Shown here: in pieces, positions 1-9,410 of the stretch | How positions within the stretch are numbered: the stretch's first letter is position 1 | Layout: each line of letters begins with the position of its first letter | Source: Muribaculaceae bacterium | Lineage (GTDB): Bacteria > Bacteroidota > Bacteroidia > Bacteroidales > Muribaculaceae | Assembly: GCA_017427945.1 (NCBI GenBank) | Contig: JAFRRT010000026.1 | Coordinates: 80,902 to 144,901 of the forward strand | Direction: 5' to 3' | DNA: 64,000 bases | Translations under genes and position numbers: made by a program | The notes under the pieces: generated by a model | The model's database searches: none | What the model saw: only the letters and a program-made list of their open reading frames with translations | What the model was told of the DNA's origin: nothing

Positions 1-1
1 G

Positions 2-1921
2 CTGATAGCTCCTCAGTCTTTGACCTTAAGCCAGCAAGAAGCCAACATCCCCATCGGAAACGCCATCACATTGACTGCTACTATTGAGCCCGAAGACGTA
101 TATAATACTGTCATTTCATGGGAGTCCACCAACAAATCTGTAGCCACCGTGAATGATGGCGTCATTACTGCAAAAGGAATTGGCTCTTGTGACATTATCG
201 CAAAGTGTCTTAACGTTGAGAATGTATGCCACGTCACGGTTTATGAGATCAAGCCCGAGAGTGTGACGCTTGATCATGTCAATGAACAAATGCACGTCGG
301 TGAACAGTTGACACTCACAGCCACTGTTTATCCCAGCAATGTCACCAATCCCACCATCACCTGGAGCACAACCAACAAGAGTATCGCCAAGGTGGTAAAT
401 GGTGTAGTGACTGCCATTTCTGTTGGCGAGTGTGACATCACTGCCACTTGCCAGGACAAGCAGGCAACCTGTCATATTTCTGTAGTAGAGATTACCCCTG
501 ACAGTATCGTGCTCAATCATGTCAATGAACAGATGCAAGTGGGAGAACAGCTGACACTTATTGCCACTGTCTATCCCAGCAATGTCACCAATCCCACTAT
601 CACATGGACCACCACCAACCGTGCGGTTGCCACTGTAACAAATGGAGTGGTGAAAGCCGTTGGTGTGGGAGAATGCGACATCACTGCCACATGCCAGGGT
701 AAGCAGGCAACCTGCCACATTTCTGTTATTTCGGTTACCCCCGACAGCATCGTGCTTAATCATGTCAATGAGCAAATGCATGTCGGAGAACAGTTGACAC
801 TTACTGCCACTGTTTATCCCAGCAATGTCACCAACCCCACTATCACATGGGCCACCACCAACCGTTCGGTTGCCACTGTAACCAATGGAGTTGTGAAAGC
901 CGTTGGTGTGGGAGAATGCGACATCACTGCCACATGCCAGGGCAAGCAGGCGACCTGCCACATTACGGTAGTGGCGGTTCTTCCCGAGAGCATAACTCTG
1001 AATTATACCAACAAGCGCATGAACGTTGGGGACAAGTTGACTCTCATTGCTACAGTATCTCCCAGTAATGTCACTAACCCCACTGTCACATGGAGTTCCA
1101 CCAAGACGTCGGTTGCCACTGTAGCCAATGGAGTTGTGACTGCAGTTGCAGTGGGAGAATGCGATATTAAAGCTACTTGCCAGAACGTTTCGGCAACCTG
1201 CCACATCACAGTCCAAGGGTCTACTACCAGCGGTGAAATCACCGTAAATGGCGTGACATTCGTGATGGTACCTGTTCCGGGCGGAACATTCACAATGGGT
1301 ATTTCCATTCAGGGCGACGCCAGCACCGACAACAAGATCCAGCACCAAGTAACCTTATCGGATTTCGCTATCGGTCAGACCGAGGTGACTCAGGAACTGT
1401 GGTACGCCGTCATGGGCTACAACCCGAGCATCAACAAGGCTAACCCGCAATATCCAGTCGAGTATGTCACATGGAATGACTGCCAAAACTTCATTGCCAC
1501 ACTGAATGATTTGACCGGTCTGAACTTCAGGCTCCCGACCGAGGCTGAATGGGAGTATGCCGCACGAGGCGGAAAACTTTCACAAGGTTACAGGTTCTCA
1601 GGCAGCAACACGCTATATGAAGTGGCATGGTGCAACGGCAATAGTGGTGGCAGCATACACCCTGTAGGACAGCTGGCACCCAACGAATTAGGGCTTTATG
1701 ACATGACCGGAAACGTCAAGGAGTGGACCAACGATTGGTACGCATATTATACCAGTGCCGCTCAAACAGATCCCACAGGTCCTGCAACCGGTTCCTGGAA
1801 GGTGTTCCGAGGCGGATCATACGATTCAAAGGCCGCTGAGTGTTATGTCACCAAACGCGCCTCAAGAGAAGTTACATTCCATAATACCAACCTGGGATTG
1901 CGCCTTGTACTGGTACCGTAA
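2..1921 (+). CDS. Secreted BIG2-repeat protein with C-terminal formylglycine-generating-enzyme-like domain (5' end outside window)
   Basis: The reading frame is open from base 2, so the true start lies before the window and the N-terminus is missing; the TTG at 20 is not a real start. One partial and four full bacterial Ig-like (BIG2) repeats of 81 residues cover about the first 405 residues, each with a V-G-E-C-D-I-x-A-T-C-type core. A FGE-sulfatase (SUMF1/EgtB-type) domain follows, from V-N-G-V-T-F-V-M-V-P-V-P-G-G to the C-terminus, with the family's T-E-V-T, R-L-P-T-E-A-E-W-E-Y-A and W-T-N-D-W-Y motifs. The catalytic cysteines of true sulfatase-activating enzymes are not obvious, so this may be a structural or binding version. 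It probably acts outside the cell. A hairpin terminator follows. Confidence 0.8.
   Translation: MIAPQSLTLSQQEANIPIGNAITLTATIEPEDVYNTVISWESTNKSVATVNDGVITAKGIGSCDIIAKCLNVENVCHVTVYEIKPESVTLDHVNEQMHVGEQLTLTATVYPSNVTNPTITWSTTNKSIAKVVNGVVTAISVGECDITATCQDKQATCHISVVEITPDSIVLNHVNEQMQVGEQLTLIATVYPSNVTNPTITWTTTNRAVATVTNGVVKAVGVGECDITATCQGKQATCHISVISVTPDSIVLNHVNEQMHVGEQLTLTATVYPSNVTNPTITWATTNRSVATVTNGVVKAVGVGECDITATCQGKQATCHITVVAVLPESITLNYTNKRMNVGDKLTLIATVSPSNVTNPTVTWSSTKTSVATVANGVVTAVAVGECDIKATCQNVSATCHITVQGSTTSGEITVNGVTFVMVPVPGGTFTMGISIQGDASTDNKIQHQVTLSDFAIGQTEVTQELWYAVMGYNPSINKANPQYPVEYVTWNDCQNFIATLNDLTGLNFRLPTEAEWEYAARGGKLSQGYRFSGSNTLYEVAWCNGNSGGSIHPVGQLAPNELGLYDMTGNVKEWTNDWYAYYTSAAQTDPTGPATGSWKVFRGGSYDSKAAECYVTKRASREVTFHNTNLGLRLVLVP
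248..1219 (+). repeat. Four tandem 243-bp coding repeats (BIG2 units)
   Basis: Units begin near 248, 491, 734 and 977, an exact 243-bp (81-codon) period. The middle three are nearly identical at DNA level, including silent positions, which suggests recent duplication or gene conversion. A more diverged partial unit precedes them at 2-247. Confidence 0.9.
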
Positions 1922-1944
1922 AGGACTTCCACATCAGTTATCAT

Positions 1945-1985
1945 CATGGGCATTTCATGCACAAGCATGGATGCCCATGTTTTTT
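1945..1985 (+). terminator. Rho-independent terminator
   Basis: A 9-bp perfect stem (CATGGGCAT at 1945-1953 with ATGCCCATG at 1971-1979) is followed directly by six T residues, just after the BIG2/FGE gene. Confidence 0.85.
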
Positions 1986-2004
1986 ATATGGCTTAAAAAG
2001 TCCT

Positions 2005-2053
2005 AAAAACAACAAGTTGTTTTTGTACTGCCCCCGATTTGCACTATCTTTGC
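2005..2053 (+). promoter_or_regulatory. Bacteroidetes promoter with adjoining palindrome, for the SurA-like operon
   Basis: TTTG at 2022-2025 (-33) and TATCTTTGC at 2045-2053 (-7) are 19 bp apart, the Bacteroidetes sigma-ABfr pattern. A perfect 9-bp inverted repeat (AAAAACAAC/GTTGTTTTT, 2005-2024) runs into the -33 box, an arrangement like the palindromic promoter units at 15.2 and 22.4 kb. Confidence 0.8.
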
Positions 2054-2084
2054 AGATTGAAACAAAACTAAACTGAATTAAGAC

Positions 2085-3446
2085 GTGAAACTGAGATTTT
2101 TATCAGCATTGACACTTGTTGTGGCAGCATTTGCCGCAATAGCGCAAAATAACGTGGCCGAGGAGGTTGCATGGGTCATCGGCGACGAGCCCATTTTCAA
2201 GAGCGACATCGAGGAGCAGTATCATCAAGCGCTTTATGAGCGTGTAGCTATTGACGGAAACCCCTATTGCGTGATTCCCGAACAAATGGCCATTGACAAG
2301 CTGTTTCTGGACCAGGCCCGCATCGACACCGTGGAGGTACAACAGTCATCGGTATCGGCCGAGGTCGAGAGCCGCATCAACTACTTTATCGCCAACTTAG
2401 GCTCGAAGGAGAAGGTGGAAGAATACTTCCGCATGCCATTGCCCCGCCTGCGCGAAAAGCTCAACGAGGTATACAGCGAACAGTACTGCATCCAGCAGGT
2501 GCAGACCAACCTGACCAAGAACGTGAGCGCCACGCCTGCACAGGTGCGCCGCTTCTATAACGGCATTTCCAAGGATTCCCTCCCCTTCATACCCATGCAG
2601 GTGGAGGTTCAGATTATCACGCTCAACCCGGCCATTCCCCAGCAGGAGATTGACGAGGTGAAATCCCGCCTACGCGACTACGCCCAACAAGTTAACAGCG
2701 GTGAACGTGAGTTCTCGACACTTGCTATCCTCTATAGCCAGGACCAGGCCACGGCTGTCTACGGCGGAGAGACCGGCTTCCAGAGCCGTTCAGTGCTGCT
2801 GCCCGAATATGCCAACGCCGCCTTTAACCTTAACGACAACAAGCGCGTGTCAAACATCGTGGAGACCGACGACGGCTACCACATCATCCAGCTTATCGAG
2901 AAGCGAGGCGACCGCATCAATACGCGCCACATCCTGCTGCGTCCTAAGGTGAGCGACAAAGACCTGACCGACGCCATCAACAGGCTCGACTCGGTGCGCA
3001 CCGACATCCTTGCCGGCAAATACACCTTCAACCAAATTGCTTCTTACATCTCACAAGACAAAGACTCCCGTAACAACAACGGCAACATGCTGAACGAGAA
3101 GACTCACAGCAACCGTTATGAGATGGCTGACCTGCCCGCCGAAGTGGGCAAAAAAGTAAGCCTGCTGCAGCCCGGAGACATCAGTGAACCTTTTGTCATG
3201 CTCAATCCCAAGACGCGTCGCGAACAGGTGGCAATCGTGAAACTTGTGAAGCGCATTGACGGCCACAAAGCCGACCTTGCCGAGGATTATATGATCATCA
3301 AGGAGATGTGTGAAGCGCAAGCCAAGGAGAAGATCCTTCATGATTGGGTCGAGCAAAAGCAGAAAAGTGTATACGTCTATATCGAGGAGGGCTGGCGGAA
3401 CTGTGAATTCAAGTACGACTGGCTGAAGAACAACCAACCGAAATAA
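2085..3446 (+). CDS. SurA-like periplasmic peptidylprolyl isomerase/chaperone
   Basis: A 453-residue protein with an N-terminal signal peptide ending near A-I-A-Q, a SurA N-terminal-like helical region (about residues 25-165), then two parvulin (PPIC/rotamase) domains, roughly 170-285 and 285-400. The V-E-V-Q-I-I-T-L and N-T-R-H-I-L-L strands open the two domains, and Y-G-G-E-T-G-F and D-D-G-Y-H-I-I-Q-L are typical of the first. SurA-type proteins escort outer membrane proteins through the periplasm. The start is GTG at 2085, preceded by a clear promoter. It is first in an apparent operon with OstA-like, MutL and PHP genes. Paralogous PPIC proteins exist in Bacteroidales, so I do not claim strict orthology to E. 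coli SurA. Confidence 0.82.
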   Translation: MKLRFLSALTLVVAAFAAIAQNNVAEEVAWVIGDEPIFKSDIEEQYHQALYERVAIDGNPYCVIPEQMAIDKLFLDQARIDTVEVQQSSVSAEVESRINYFIANLGSKEKVEEYFRMPLPRLREKLNEVYSEQYCIQQVQTNLTKNVSATPAQVRRFYNGISKDSLPFIPMQVEVQIITLNPAIPQQEIDEVKSRLRDYAQQVNSGEREFSTLAILYSQDQATAVYGGETGFQSRSVLLPEYANAAFNLNDNKRVSNIVETDDGYHIIQLIEKRGDRINTRHILLRPKVSDKDLTDAINRLDSVRTDILAGKYTFNQIASYISQDKDSRNNNGNMLNEKTHSNRYEMADLPAEVGKKVSLLQPGDISEPFVMLNPKTRREQVAIVKLVKRIDGHKADLAEDYMIIKEMCEAQAKEKILHDWVEQKQKSVYVYIEEGWRNCEFKYDWLKNNQPK

Positions 3447-3460
3447 TTCCTGCTGTAGTG

Positions 3461-5359
3461 ATGCTTGACCGACACAACAAGCGGCGCATCAGCATTCGCT
3501 GTAAGCACGTCATCGCAGCCTGCTGCATGATGACGCTGATGATGTCGCCCATGGTGTTGGCGCAGAACCCTACCCGTGGCGTCAAGAAGCCAACGACACA
3601 GTTACAGCAAACCAAGAAGCACACACCCACCAACCCGCAACCTGCTCAGGCTGCACGCAAGGGCTCCAAAGGTCCCAAAGTGAACCGAATCACTCCACAA
3701 ATTCCCAAAGCCAACCGCAACCAGACCAACAAGGTCTTTCTCGAAAATGCCGATATTCTGAGTGCCAACGAGGCCGTCAGCACCGACTATCAGGTACTGA
3801 AAGGCAATGTGCGCTTTCGCCGCGGCAACATGTACATGTTCTGTGACAGCGCCTACTTCTATGCCGAGACGAGTTCGCTTGACGCCTTCGGCAATGTGCG
3901 CATGACCGAGGGCGACACCCTGTGGGTCTATAGCGACGTGCTGCACTACTACGGCGATCAGGGCGTGGCCGAGCTGCGCAGCAATGTGCGTCTCGAGAAC
4001 AGGAGCACCACCTTGCTGACAGATGCCCTCGACTACGAAATCAACTCCAACGTGGGTTATTATTTCGACGGCGGCACCATCGTCGACAACCGCAACAACA
4101 CTGAGCTGTCATCACGATTCGGGCGTTATGAGCTGGACACAAAGCAGGCGGAATTCTCCCGTGACGTCCACCTTGTCAATGACCGTTACGAGATGTTCAC
4201 CGACCTGCTGGATTACAACACGCAGAGCCACATCGCTAAAATCTCGAGTGAGACGCTCATCATTAGCGACAGCAATACCATCAACACCACCAACGGGTGG
4301 TACAACACCAGTGCCGACGATGCCACGCTTTATGAGCGCGCACTGCTCACTGCCAAGGACGGCAAGACACTGGAGGGCGACACTGTCTATTACAACCGCA
4401 GCCGCAACTACGGCGAGGCCCGAGGCAATGTCGTGATTACCGACCCCAGCAACAAAGTCATTCTGGACGGAGACTACGGCTACCACGACGATAATGCCCA
4501 TTACAGTTACGTAACACGCCATGCCCGTGCCCGTGAATTTTCTCAAAAGGACACGATTTACCTGCACGCCGACACCCTGTGCACGCTCATCAACCACATC
4601 GTGAACGATTCAGTCAACGACTCGGTAAGGGTACTCAGGGCGTTCAATCAGGTGCGTTTTTACCGAAGCGATGTTCAGGGCATCTGTGACTCGCTGCAAT
4701 TGAGCGAAGCCGATACCATCATCAACATGTACAATCATGCCGTGGTGTGGAACCTGGAACGGCAAATCTTCGGTGACGAAATCAATGTCCATCTCAACGA
4801 CAGCGCAGCCGACTGGGCTACGCTGCCCACTGGCGGCTTCATGGCCGAGCATCTGGGCGAGATTTACTATGACCAGCTGAGCGGCAAGAAGATGAAAGCG
4901 TGGTTTGAGGAAAAGGAGCTGCGGCGGCTCGACGTTGACGGCAATGTTCAGGTCATCATGTTCCCCGAGGAAAAAGACTCGACCTATAACAAGATGGTCA
5001 ATGCCGAGTCCAGTTATATGCGGCTGAACCTCAAACCCAAGCAGGAAGTTGACCGCGTCACCATGTGGCCCGAAGTGTCGGGCAAGGTCACGCCGCTTTA
5101 TTTAGCGAAGAAATCAGATTTGTATCTGCCTCAATTCCAGTGGTATGACGCACTGAGGCCCAAATCTCCTGAAGATATCTACGACGTGAGCGACGAACTC
5201 AAGCAACTCGTGCAGTCCATTCAGGGCGGCACACGGCGCCGTTCGGGCAGCAACGCGTCACAAACGGTGACTGTCGCCACCGGCAGCGGCCAAAGCGATG
5301 CCGCGACCACCGACGACAACGCCGCGTCAACAACCCTTCAAACTCCCGACAAGCCATGA
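3461..5359 (+). CDS. OstA-like (LptA/LptD N-terminal-type) envelope protein
   Basis: About 632 residues with an N-terminal hydrophobic segment ending M-V-L-A-Q, a basic low-complexity linker, then repeated beta-strand units (L-K-G-N-V-R-F, A-F-G-N-V-R-M-T, L-R-S-N-V-R-L) typical of the OstA/LptA jelly roll. This family binds lipopolysaccharide or helps build the outer membrane; the Bacteroidetes version lacks the LptD barrel. ATG at 3461 is preferred over the adjacent GTG at 3458. It starts 14 bp after the SurA-like gene and overlaps mutL by 4 bp, so translational coupling is likely. The C-terminal tail is Ser/Thr/Gln rich. Confidence 0.8.
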   Translation: MLDRHNKRRISIRCKHVIAACCMMTLMMSPMVLAQNPTRGVKKPTTQLQQTKKHTPTNPQPAQAARKGSKGPKVNRITPQIPKANRNQTNKVFLENADILSANEAVSTDYQVLKGNVRFRRGNMYMFCDSAYFYAETSSLDAFGNVRMTEGDTLWVYSDVLHYYGDQGVAELRSNVRLENRSTTLLTDALDYEINSNVGYYFDGGTIVDNRNNTELSSRFGRYELDTKQAEFSRDVHLVNDRYEMFTDLLDYNTQSHIAKISSETLIISDSNTINTTNGWYNTSADDATLYERALLTAKDGKTLEGDTVYYNRSRNYGEARGNVVITDPSNKVILDGDYGYHDDNAHYSYVTRHARAREFSQKDTIYLHADTLCTLINHIVNDSVNDSVRVLRAFNQVRFYRSDVQGICDSLQLSEADTIINMYNHAVVWNLERQIFGDEINVHLNDSAADWATLPTGGFMAEHLGEIYYDQLSGKKMKAWFEEKELRRLDVDGNVQVIMFPEEKDSTYNKMVNAESSYMRLNLKPKQEVDRVTMWPEVSGKVTPLYLAKKSDLYLPQFQWYDALRPKSPEDIYDVSDELKQLVQSIQGGTRRRSGSNASQTVTVATGSGQSDAATTDDNAASTTLQTPDKP

Positions 5360-7221
5360 GCGATGTGATAAAACTCCTGCCCGACTCTGTCGCCAACCAG
5401 ATTGCTGCCGGCGAAGTCATCCAGCGTCCTGCCAGCGTCATCAAGGAACTGGTGGAAAACGCCATTGACGCGCAAGCCACCCACATCCAGATTATTCTCA
5501 AGGATGCAGGGCGTACGCTTATCCAAATCATCGACGACGGCGTGGGCATGAGTGAGACTGACGCCAGACTGGCGTTTGAACGTCACAGCACGAGCAAAAT
5601 CCGCTCTGCCGAAGACCTGTTCACATTGCGAACCATGGGTTTCAGGGGAGAGGCCTTGGCTTCAATCGCCGCCATCTCACAGGTGGAGCTGCGTACGCGA
5701 CGACAGGATGCCCAGTTGGGCACACGCCTTATCATCAACGCCTCGCAGTGCGAGAGTCAGGAGCCTGACATGTGTCCCGCGGGCAGCAATTTCAGTGTCA
5801 AGAACATTTTCTTCAATGTCCCTGCCCGCCGCAAGTTCCTCAAATCCAACCAAGTGGAACTGAGCAATATCGTCAAGGAGTTTGAGAAACTCGCGCTCAT
5901 CAACAACAATGTCGAGTTTACACTCACCCACAACGGCAACCTCATGTACAAGTTGTCAAAAGGGACCTTCAGGCAGCGCATCGCAGCACTCATGGGCAGC
6001 AACATCGACCAACAACTGCTGCCGGTGGATATCGACACGTCGCTCGTGAAGCTGAACGGCTACATCGGCAAACCCGAAAACGCCCGCAAGCGCAATGCCC
6101 TGCAATTCATGTTTGTCAATGAGCGCTACATGCGGCATCCCTATTTCCACAGGGCCGTGATGTCGGCTTATGAGCAACTCATTCCCGAGGGAGAGCAGCC
6201 CAACTACTTCTTGAGGTTCACCGTTGACCCTCAAGCGATTGACGTGAATATTCATCCTACCAAGACCGAGATCAAGTTTGAGGACGAGCAGCCCATCTGG
6301 CAGATACTTGCCGCCGGTATCAAGGAGACGCTGGGACGCTTCAACGAGGTGCCTGCGATAGATTTTGACACCCAGGACGCACCCGCCATTCCCGCCTACA
6401 GAGGACATGTCGAGGTGCATCACCCCGAAATCGAGGTTGACCCGTCTTACAACCCGTTCAAGAGCCAGTCGCGCAGCGGCGCAGGCCCAGCACGGCACCA
6501 TGGTCCCGAGCGGCAGCAGATGAGCAACTGGGAGGAGCTGTTCGAGAATTTTGAGCGCAAGAAACGCGAAGGCTTGAGCCAGACTGCAGAACAGCCTGCC
6601 GAAGAAAAGGTACCAGTGGCTGACGGTGACACACAAAATCCCGTCCTGCCATTGAGTGACCTGCAATCGGTTTACCTGCAGCTCAAGGGACGATACATCC
6701 TGTCTCCCGCCAAATCAGGCCTGATGATTATCGACCAGCACCGCGCCCATGTGCGCATCCTCTTTGACCGATACATCAGCCGCATACATGCCGGCGACAT
6801 GTCGTCGCAGACCATCCTGTTCCCCGAAGTGCTTCACCTGAGTGCCGCGCAAAGCGTGACTATCCAGGAGTTGTTGCCCGAGATGGAAACAATGGGATTT
6901 TCCCTGTCGTCGCTTGGAGGCAATGACTGGGCGGTGAATGCCATTCCAGCAGGCATCGACGGTGCGAATGCCTCGGCCATGGTTCAGCAGATTCTTGAAT
7001 CGGTTGAAAACGGCGGAATGCCCCTCAAAAAACGTATTCTCGAGCACCTGGCGCTCACCGTGGCGCACTCGGCCGCCATTCCTGCAGGGAAAGTTCTTCT
7101 GCAAGATGAGATGGACATTCTGGTAGCTGACCTGCTGCGACTGCCCGAGCCCAACTACACGCCCGACGGGAAGACCATCATCACCGTCATTCCCATTGAA
7201 CAGATTACAAAATTGTTTTGA
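5356..7221 (+). CDS. mutL: DNA mismatch repair protein MutL
   Basis: A 621-residue protein. The N-terminal GHKL ATPase has E-L-V-E-N-A-I-D-A, D-D-G-V-G-M, E-R-H-S-T-S-K-I and G-F-R-G-E-A-L-A-S-I. A transducer domain, a Glu/Gln-rich linker and a C-terminal dimerisation domain follow. MutL couples MutS mismatch recognition to strand removal. Where endonuclease-type MutL has DQHA(X)2E(X)4E, this protein reads D-Q-H-R-A-H-V-R-I from residue 460, lacking the glutamates, and the C-terminal CPHGRP motif is also absent. By established criteria it should not nick DNA itself. Starts in the ATGA overlap with the OstA-like gene. Confidence 0.95.
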   Translation: MSDVIKLLPDSVANQIAAGEVIQRPASVIKELVENAIDAQATHIQIILKDAGRTLIQIIDDGVGMSETDARLAFERHSTSKIRSAEDLFTLRTMGFRGEALASIAAISQVELRTRRQDAQLGTRLIINASQCESQEPDMCPAGSNFSVKNIFFNVPARRKFLKSNQVELSNIVKEFEKLALINNNVEFTLTHNGNLMYKLSKGTFRQRIAALMGSNIDQQLLPVDIDTSLVKLNGYIGKPENARKRNALQFMFVNERYMRHPYFHRAVMSAYEQLIPEGEQPNYFLRFTVDPQAIDVNIHPTKTEIKFEDEQPIWQILAAGIKETLGRFNEVPAIDFDTQDAPAIPAYRGHVEVHHPEIEVDPSYNPFKSQSRSGAGPARHHGPERQQMSNWEELFENFERKKREGLSQTAEQPAEEKVPVADGDTQNPVLPLSDLQSVYLQLKGRYILSPAKSGLMIIDQHRAHVRILFDRYISRIHAGDMSSQTILFPEVLHLSAAQSVTIQELLPEMETMGFSLSSLGGNDWAVNAIPAGIDGANASAMVQQILESVENGGMPLKKRILEHLALTVAHSAAIPAGKVLLQDEMDILVADLLRLPEPNYTPDGKTIITVIPIEQITKLF

Positions 7222-7223
7222 CC

Positions 7224-8039
7224 ATGTTTGACTTCCAGCATATAACCCGCGAAACCGACCTCTATAATCTCCACACCCATACTCAGTTTTGTGACGGCCA
7301 CGCCACGATGGAGGAGTTTGTAACCGAGGCGATTGACCAAGGTTTCACACATCTGGGATTCACCCCCCACTCCCCCGTCTCGGTCGAGAGCCCTTGCAAC
7401 ATGGGGCGCGAGGACGTTCAGCCGTTCTTCGACGAGATTGAGAGGCTGCGCACGGCCTATGGCCACCGCATCCATCTCTATACCGCCATGGAGATTGACT
7501 ACATTGGCGTGAACGACGGCCCTGCCAACGAGTATTTCCGTAATTTGCCGCTGGACTATCGCATCGGTTCGGTGCATTTCATCCCCGACATCGACGATCC
7601 TGCAAACATGGTGGACATCGACGGCAAGTTTCACGGTTTCAAAGCCAGGATGGGCAAGAACTTCAACGGCGACATCGAGTATGTGGTCAATACCTTCTTC
7701 TCGCAGATGATGGCAATGGTTGAGGAGGGCGGTTTTGACATTGTGGGTCACATGGATAAAATAGGGTTCAACGCCAGCCAGTACCGCGATGCCATCGACG
7801 AGGAGCCCTGGTATGACAAACTTGTCATCGACCTGTTTGAGAACATCATGGACCACCACCTCACGATAGAAATCAACACCAAGGCGTGGCTGCAGAACAA
7901 CCGCTTCTACCCTAACCTCAAATACTTCGGGATGCTTAAGCGTTTCAACGCCCCCGTGGTGGTCAACAGCGACGCCCACTATCCCACCCTACTCAACAAT
8001 GGCCGCTTGGAGGCCATTAGGCTGATGAAGGTGTTGTAG
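7224..8039 (+). CDS. PHP-domain phosphatase, histidinol-phosphatase (HisJ/HisK)-like
   Basis: About 271 residues forming one PHP metallophosphatase domain: the N-terminal H-T-H-T-Q-F-C-D-G motif, F-T-P-H-S, a central G-S-V-H-F, G-H-M-D-K, and a C-terminal N-S-D-A-H supply the metal ligands. The best match is histidinol-phosphatase, the penultimate step of histidine synthesis, although PHP enzymes are diverse and no other his genes lie nearby. ATG at 7224 is chosen over TTG at 7218, which overlaps the mutL stop. Last gene of the SurA-OstA-MutL run. Confidence 0.78.
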   Translation: MFDFQHITRETDLYNLHTHTQFCDGHATMEEFVTEAIDQGFTHLGFTPHSPVSVESPCNMGREDVQPFFDEIERLRTAYGHRIHLYTAMEIDYIGVNDGPANEYFRNLPLDYRIGSVHFIPDIDDPANMVDIDGKFHGFKARMGKNFNGDIEYVVNTFFSQMMAMVEEGGFDIVGHMDKIGFNASQYRDAIDEEPWYDKLVIDLFENIMDHHLTIEINTKAWLQNNRFYPNLKYFGMLKRFNAPVVVNSDAHYPTLLNNGRLEAIRLMKVL

Positions 8040-8130
8040 TATCGCATTGTTATCTGATAGCCAGCTATATAGCAAATATGCAACTTAACCCCTCATTCGG
8101 CAAAAGTCGGAGTTAAAACAATAGATAATT

Positions 8131-9309
8131 ATGATAAGGAATTTCAAATTTTTCGGGCTGTTGATGGTAATTCTGACCCTCATACCCAATGTGCTGAAGG
8201 CACAGGATTTCACCAATAAGGACACGTTGCGTTATGTTGACGCCATGGAGTTCAGGATGATCAACTACGCCTTTAACCACACGTTGGCCTCACGCATCCC
8301 CCTGAATTTCAAGGACAGCGTGCGTCCCACGCTTTGGGACCGCGCCTACTGCACAAGCGGCAAGGGCTTTAGGTTTGCCACCAACTCCACGGCGATTGCC
8401 GTTCGTTACAACCTGTTGACCAACATGCACATGATGCACATGGCCGACACCGGCATCAAGGGTACCGACCTTTACATCTGGGACGAGGACACGCAGAGCT
8501 GGCAATTTGTGAACTGTAACCGCCCGGTGCGCATCGACAACGACATCCGTCCGCGTCAGGACTCCATCCAGAGCAAGGTGTATGTGGACCGGCTCGACGG
8601 TAAGATGCACGAGTACATGATTTATCTGCCGCTGTACGATGGCGTGCGGTGGCTGGAAATAGGCGTGGACAGCACAGCAGTACTGCGCCAGCCAATGCTT
8701 GATTCGCCCAAACAGGGCAAAAAGTTCATATTCTACGGTACAAGTATCATGCAGGGTGGCTGCGCCTGTCGTCCAGGCATGGTGGCAACGAGCATCATCC
8801 AACGCGACCTCGATGTAGAATGTGTGAACCTGGGCTTCAGCGGTGAGGGCAAGATGGACTCCTGTATGGCCCATGCCATGGCCAGCATTCCCGATGTGGC
8901 TGCCTACATCCTCGACCCCATCCCCAACTGCACCAAGGACATGTGCGACACGCTCACCTATGGCTTTGTGAACATCCTGCGCACGATGCGTCCTGAGGTA
9001 CCCATCTTCATGGTCGAGGGACAGATGTACAGCTACGCCAAATACAGTGCCTTCTACAGCGAGTACTTGCCCGCAAAGAACAACGAGTACCACAAGAACT
9101 ACCTGAAACTCAAGGCCGATAATCCCAAGAACCTCTACTACATCACCTGCAAGGACCTGTATGGTCCCAACAACGAGGGAACGGTCGATGGCATCCACTT
9201 GACCGACATCGGCTTCTGGTGGTATGCCCAAAAGTTGGAACCCTACTTGCGCGCTGTACTCGACGGCACTCCCATTCCCCAGGAGCCGGGCGTAGACGAT
9301 CCCCGCTAA
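8131..9309 (+). CDS. Secreted SGNH/GDSL-family hydrolase
   Basis: A 392-residue protein with a signal peptide (hydrophobic run ending V-L-K-A-Q). An N-terminal beta-sandwich of about 160 residues precedes the SGNH hydrolase domain. The nucleophile block is F-Y-G-T-S-I-M-Q-G-G and the C-terminal block is D-G-I-H-L-T-D-I-G-F, giving the Ser and Asp-His of the catalytic set. Related Bacteroidales enzymes are carbohydrate or lipid esterases; the substrate cannot be read here. It stands alone, preceded by about 90 bp of non-coding DNA with no clear promoter. Confidence 0.82.
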   Translation: MIRNFKFFGLLMVILTLIPNVLKAQDFTNKDTLRYVDAMEFRMINYAFNHTLASRIPLNFKDSVRPTLWDRAYCTSGKGFRFATNSTAIAVRYNLLTNMHMMHMADTGIKGTDLYIWDEDTQSWQFVNCNRPVRIDNDIRPRQDSIQSKVYVDRLDGKMHEYMIYLPLYDGVRWLEIGVDSTAVLRQPMLDSPKQGKKFIFYGTSIMQGGCACRPGMVATSIIQRDLDVECVNLGFSGEGKMDSCMAHAMASIPDVAAYILDPIPNCTKDMCDTLTYGFVNILRTMRPEVPIFMVEGQMYSYAKYSAFYSEYLPAKNNEYHKNYLKLKADNPKNLYYITCKDLYGPNNEGTVDGIHLTDIGFWWYAQKLEPYLRAVLDGTPIPQEPGVDDPR

Positions 9310-9410
9310 CTACGACTAACTTACGCGAGGCATAGCCAAACTTAGCGTGAGTATCATGCGGCTGCCACTTAAAAACTGAGTGTCTTAACAAGAGGCAAAA
9401 ATCAGAAAAA

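Noticed and set aside
248-1219. Assembly artefact or satellite
   Set aside because: The 243-bp repeats keep one reading frame and encode a well-formed Ig-like domain each, with diverged outer units.
116-1348. 410-residue open frame on the minus strand
   Set aside because: It is antisense to the BIG2 repeats, its protein is repetitive only because the plus-strand repeats are, and it has no promoter or start context.
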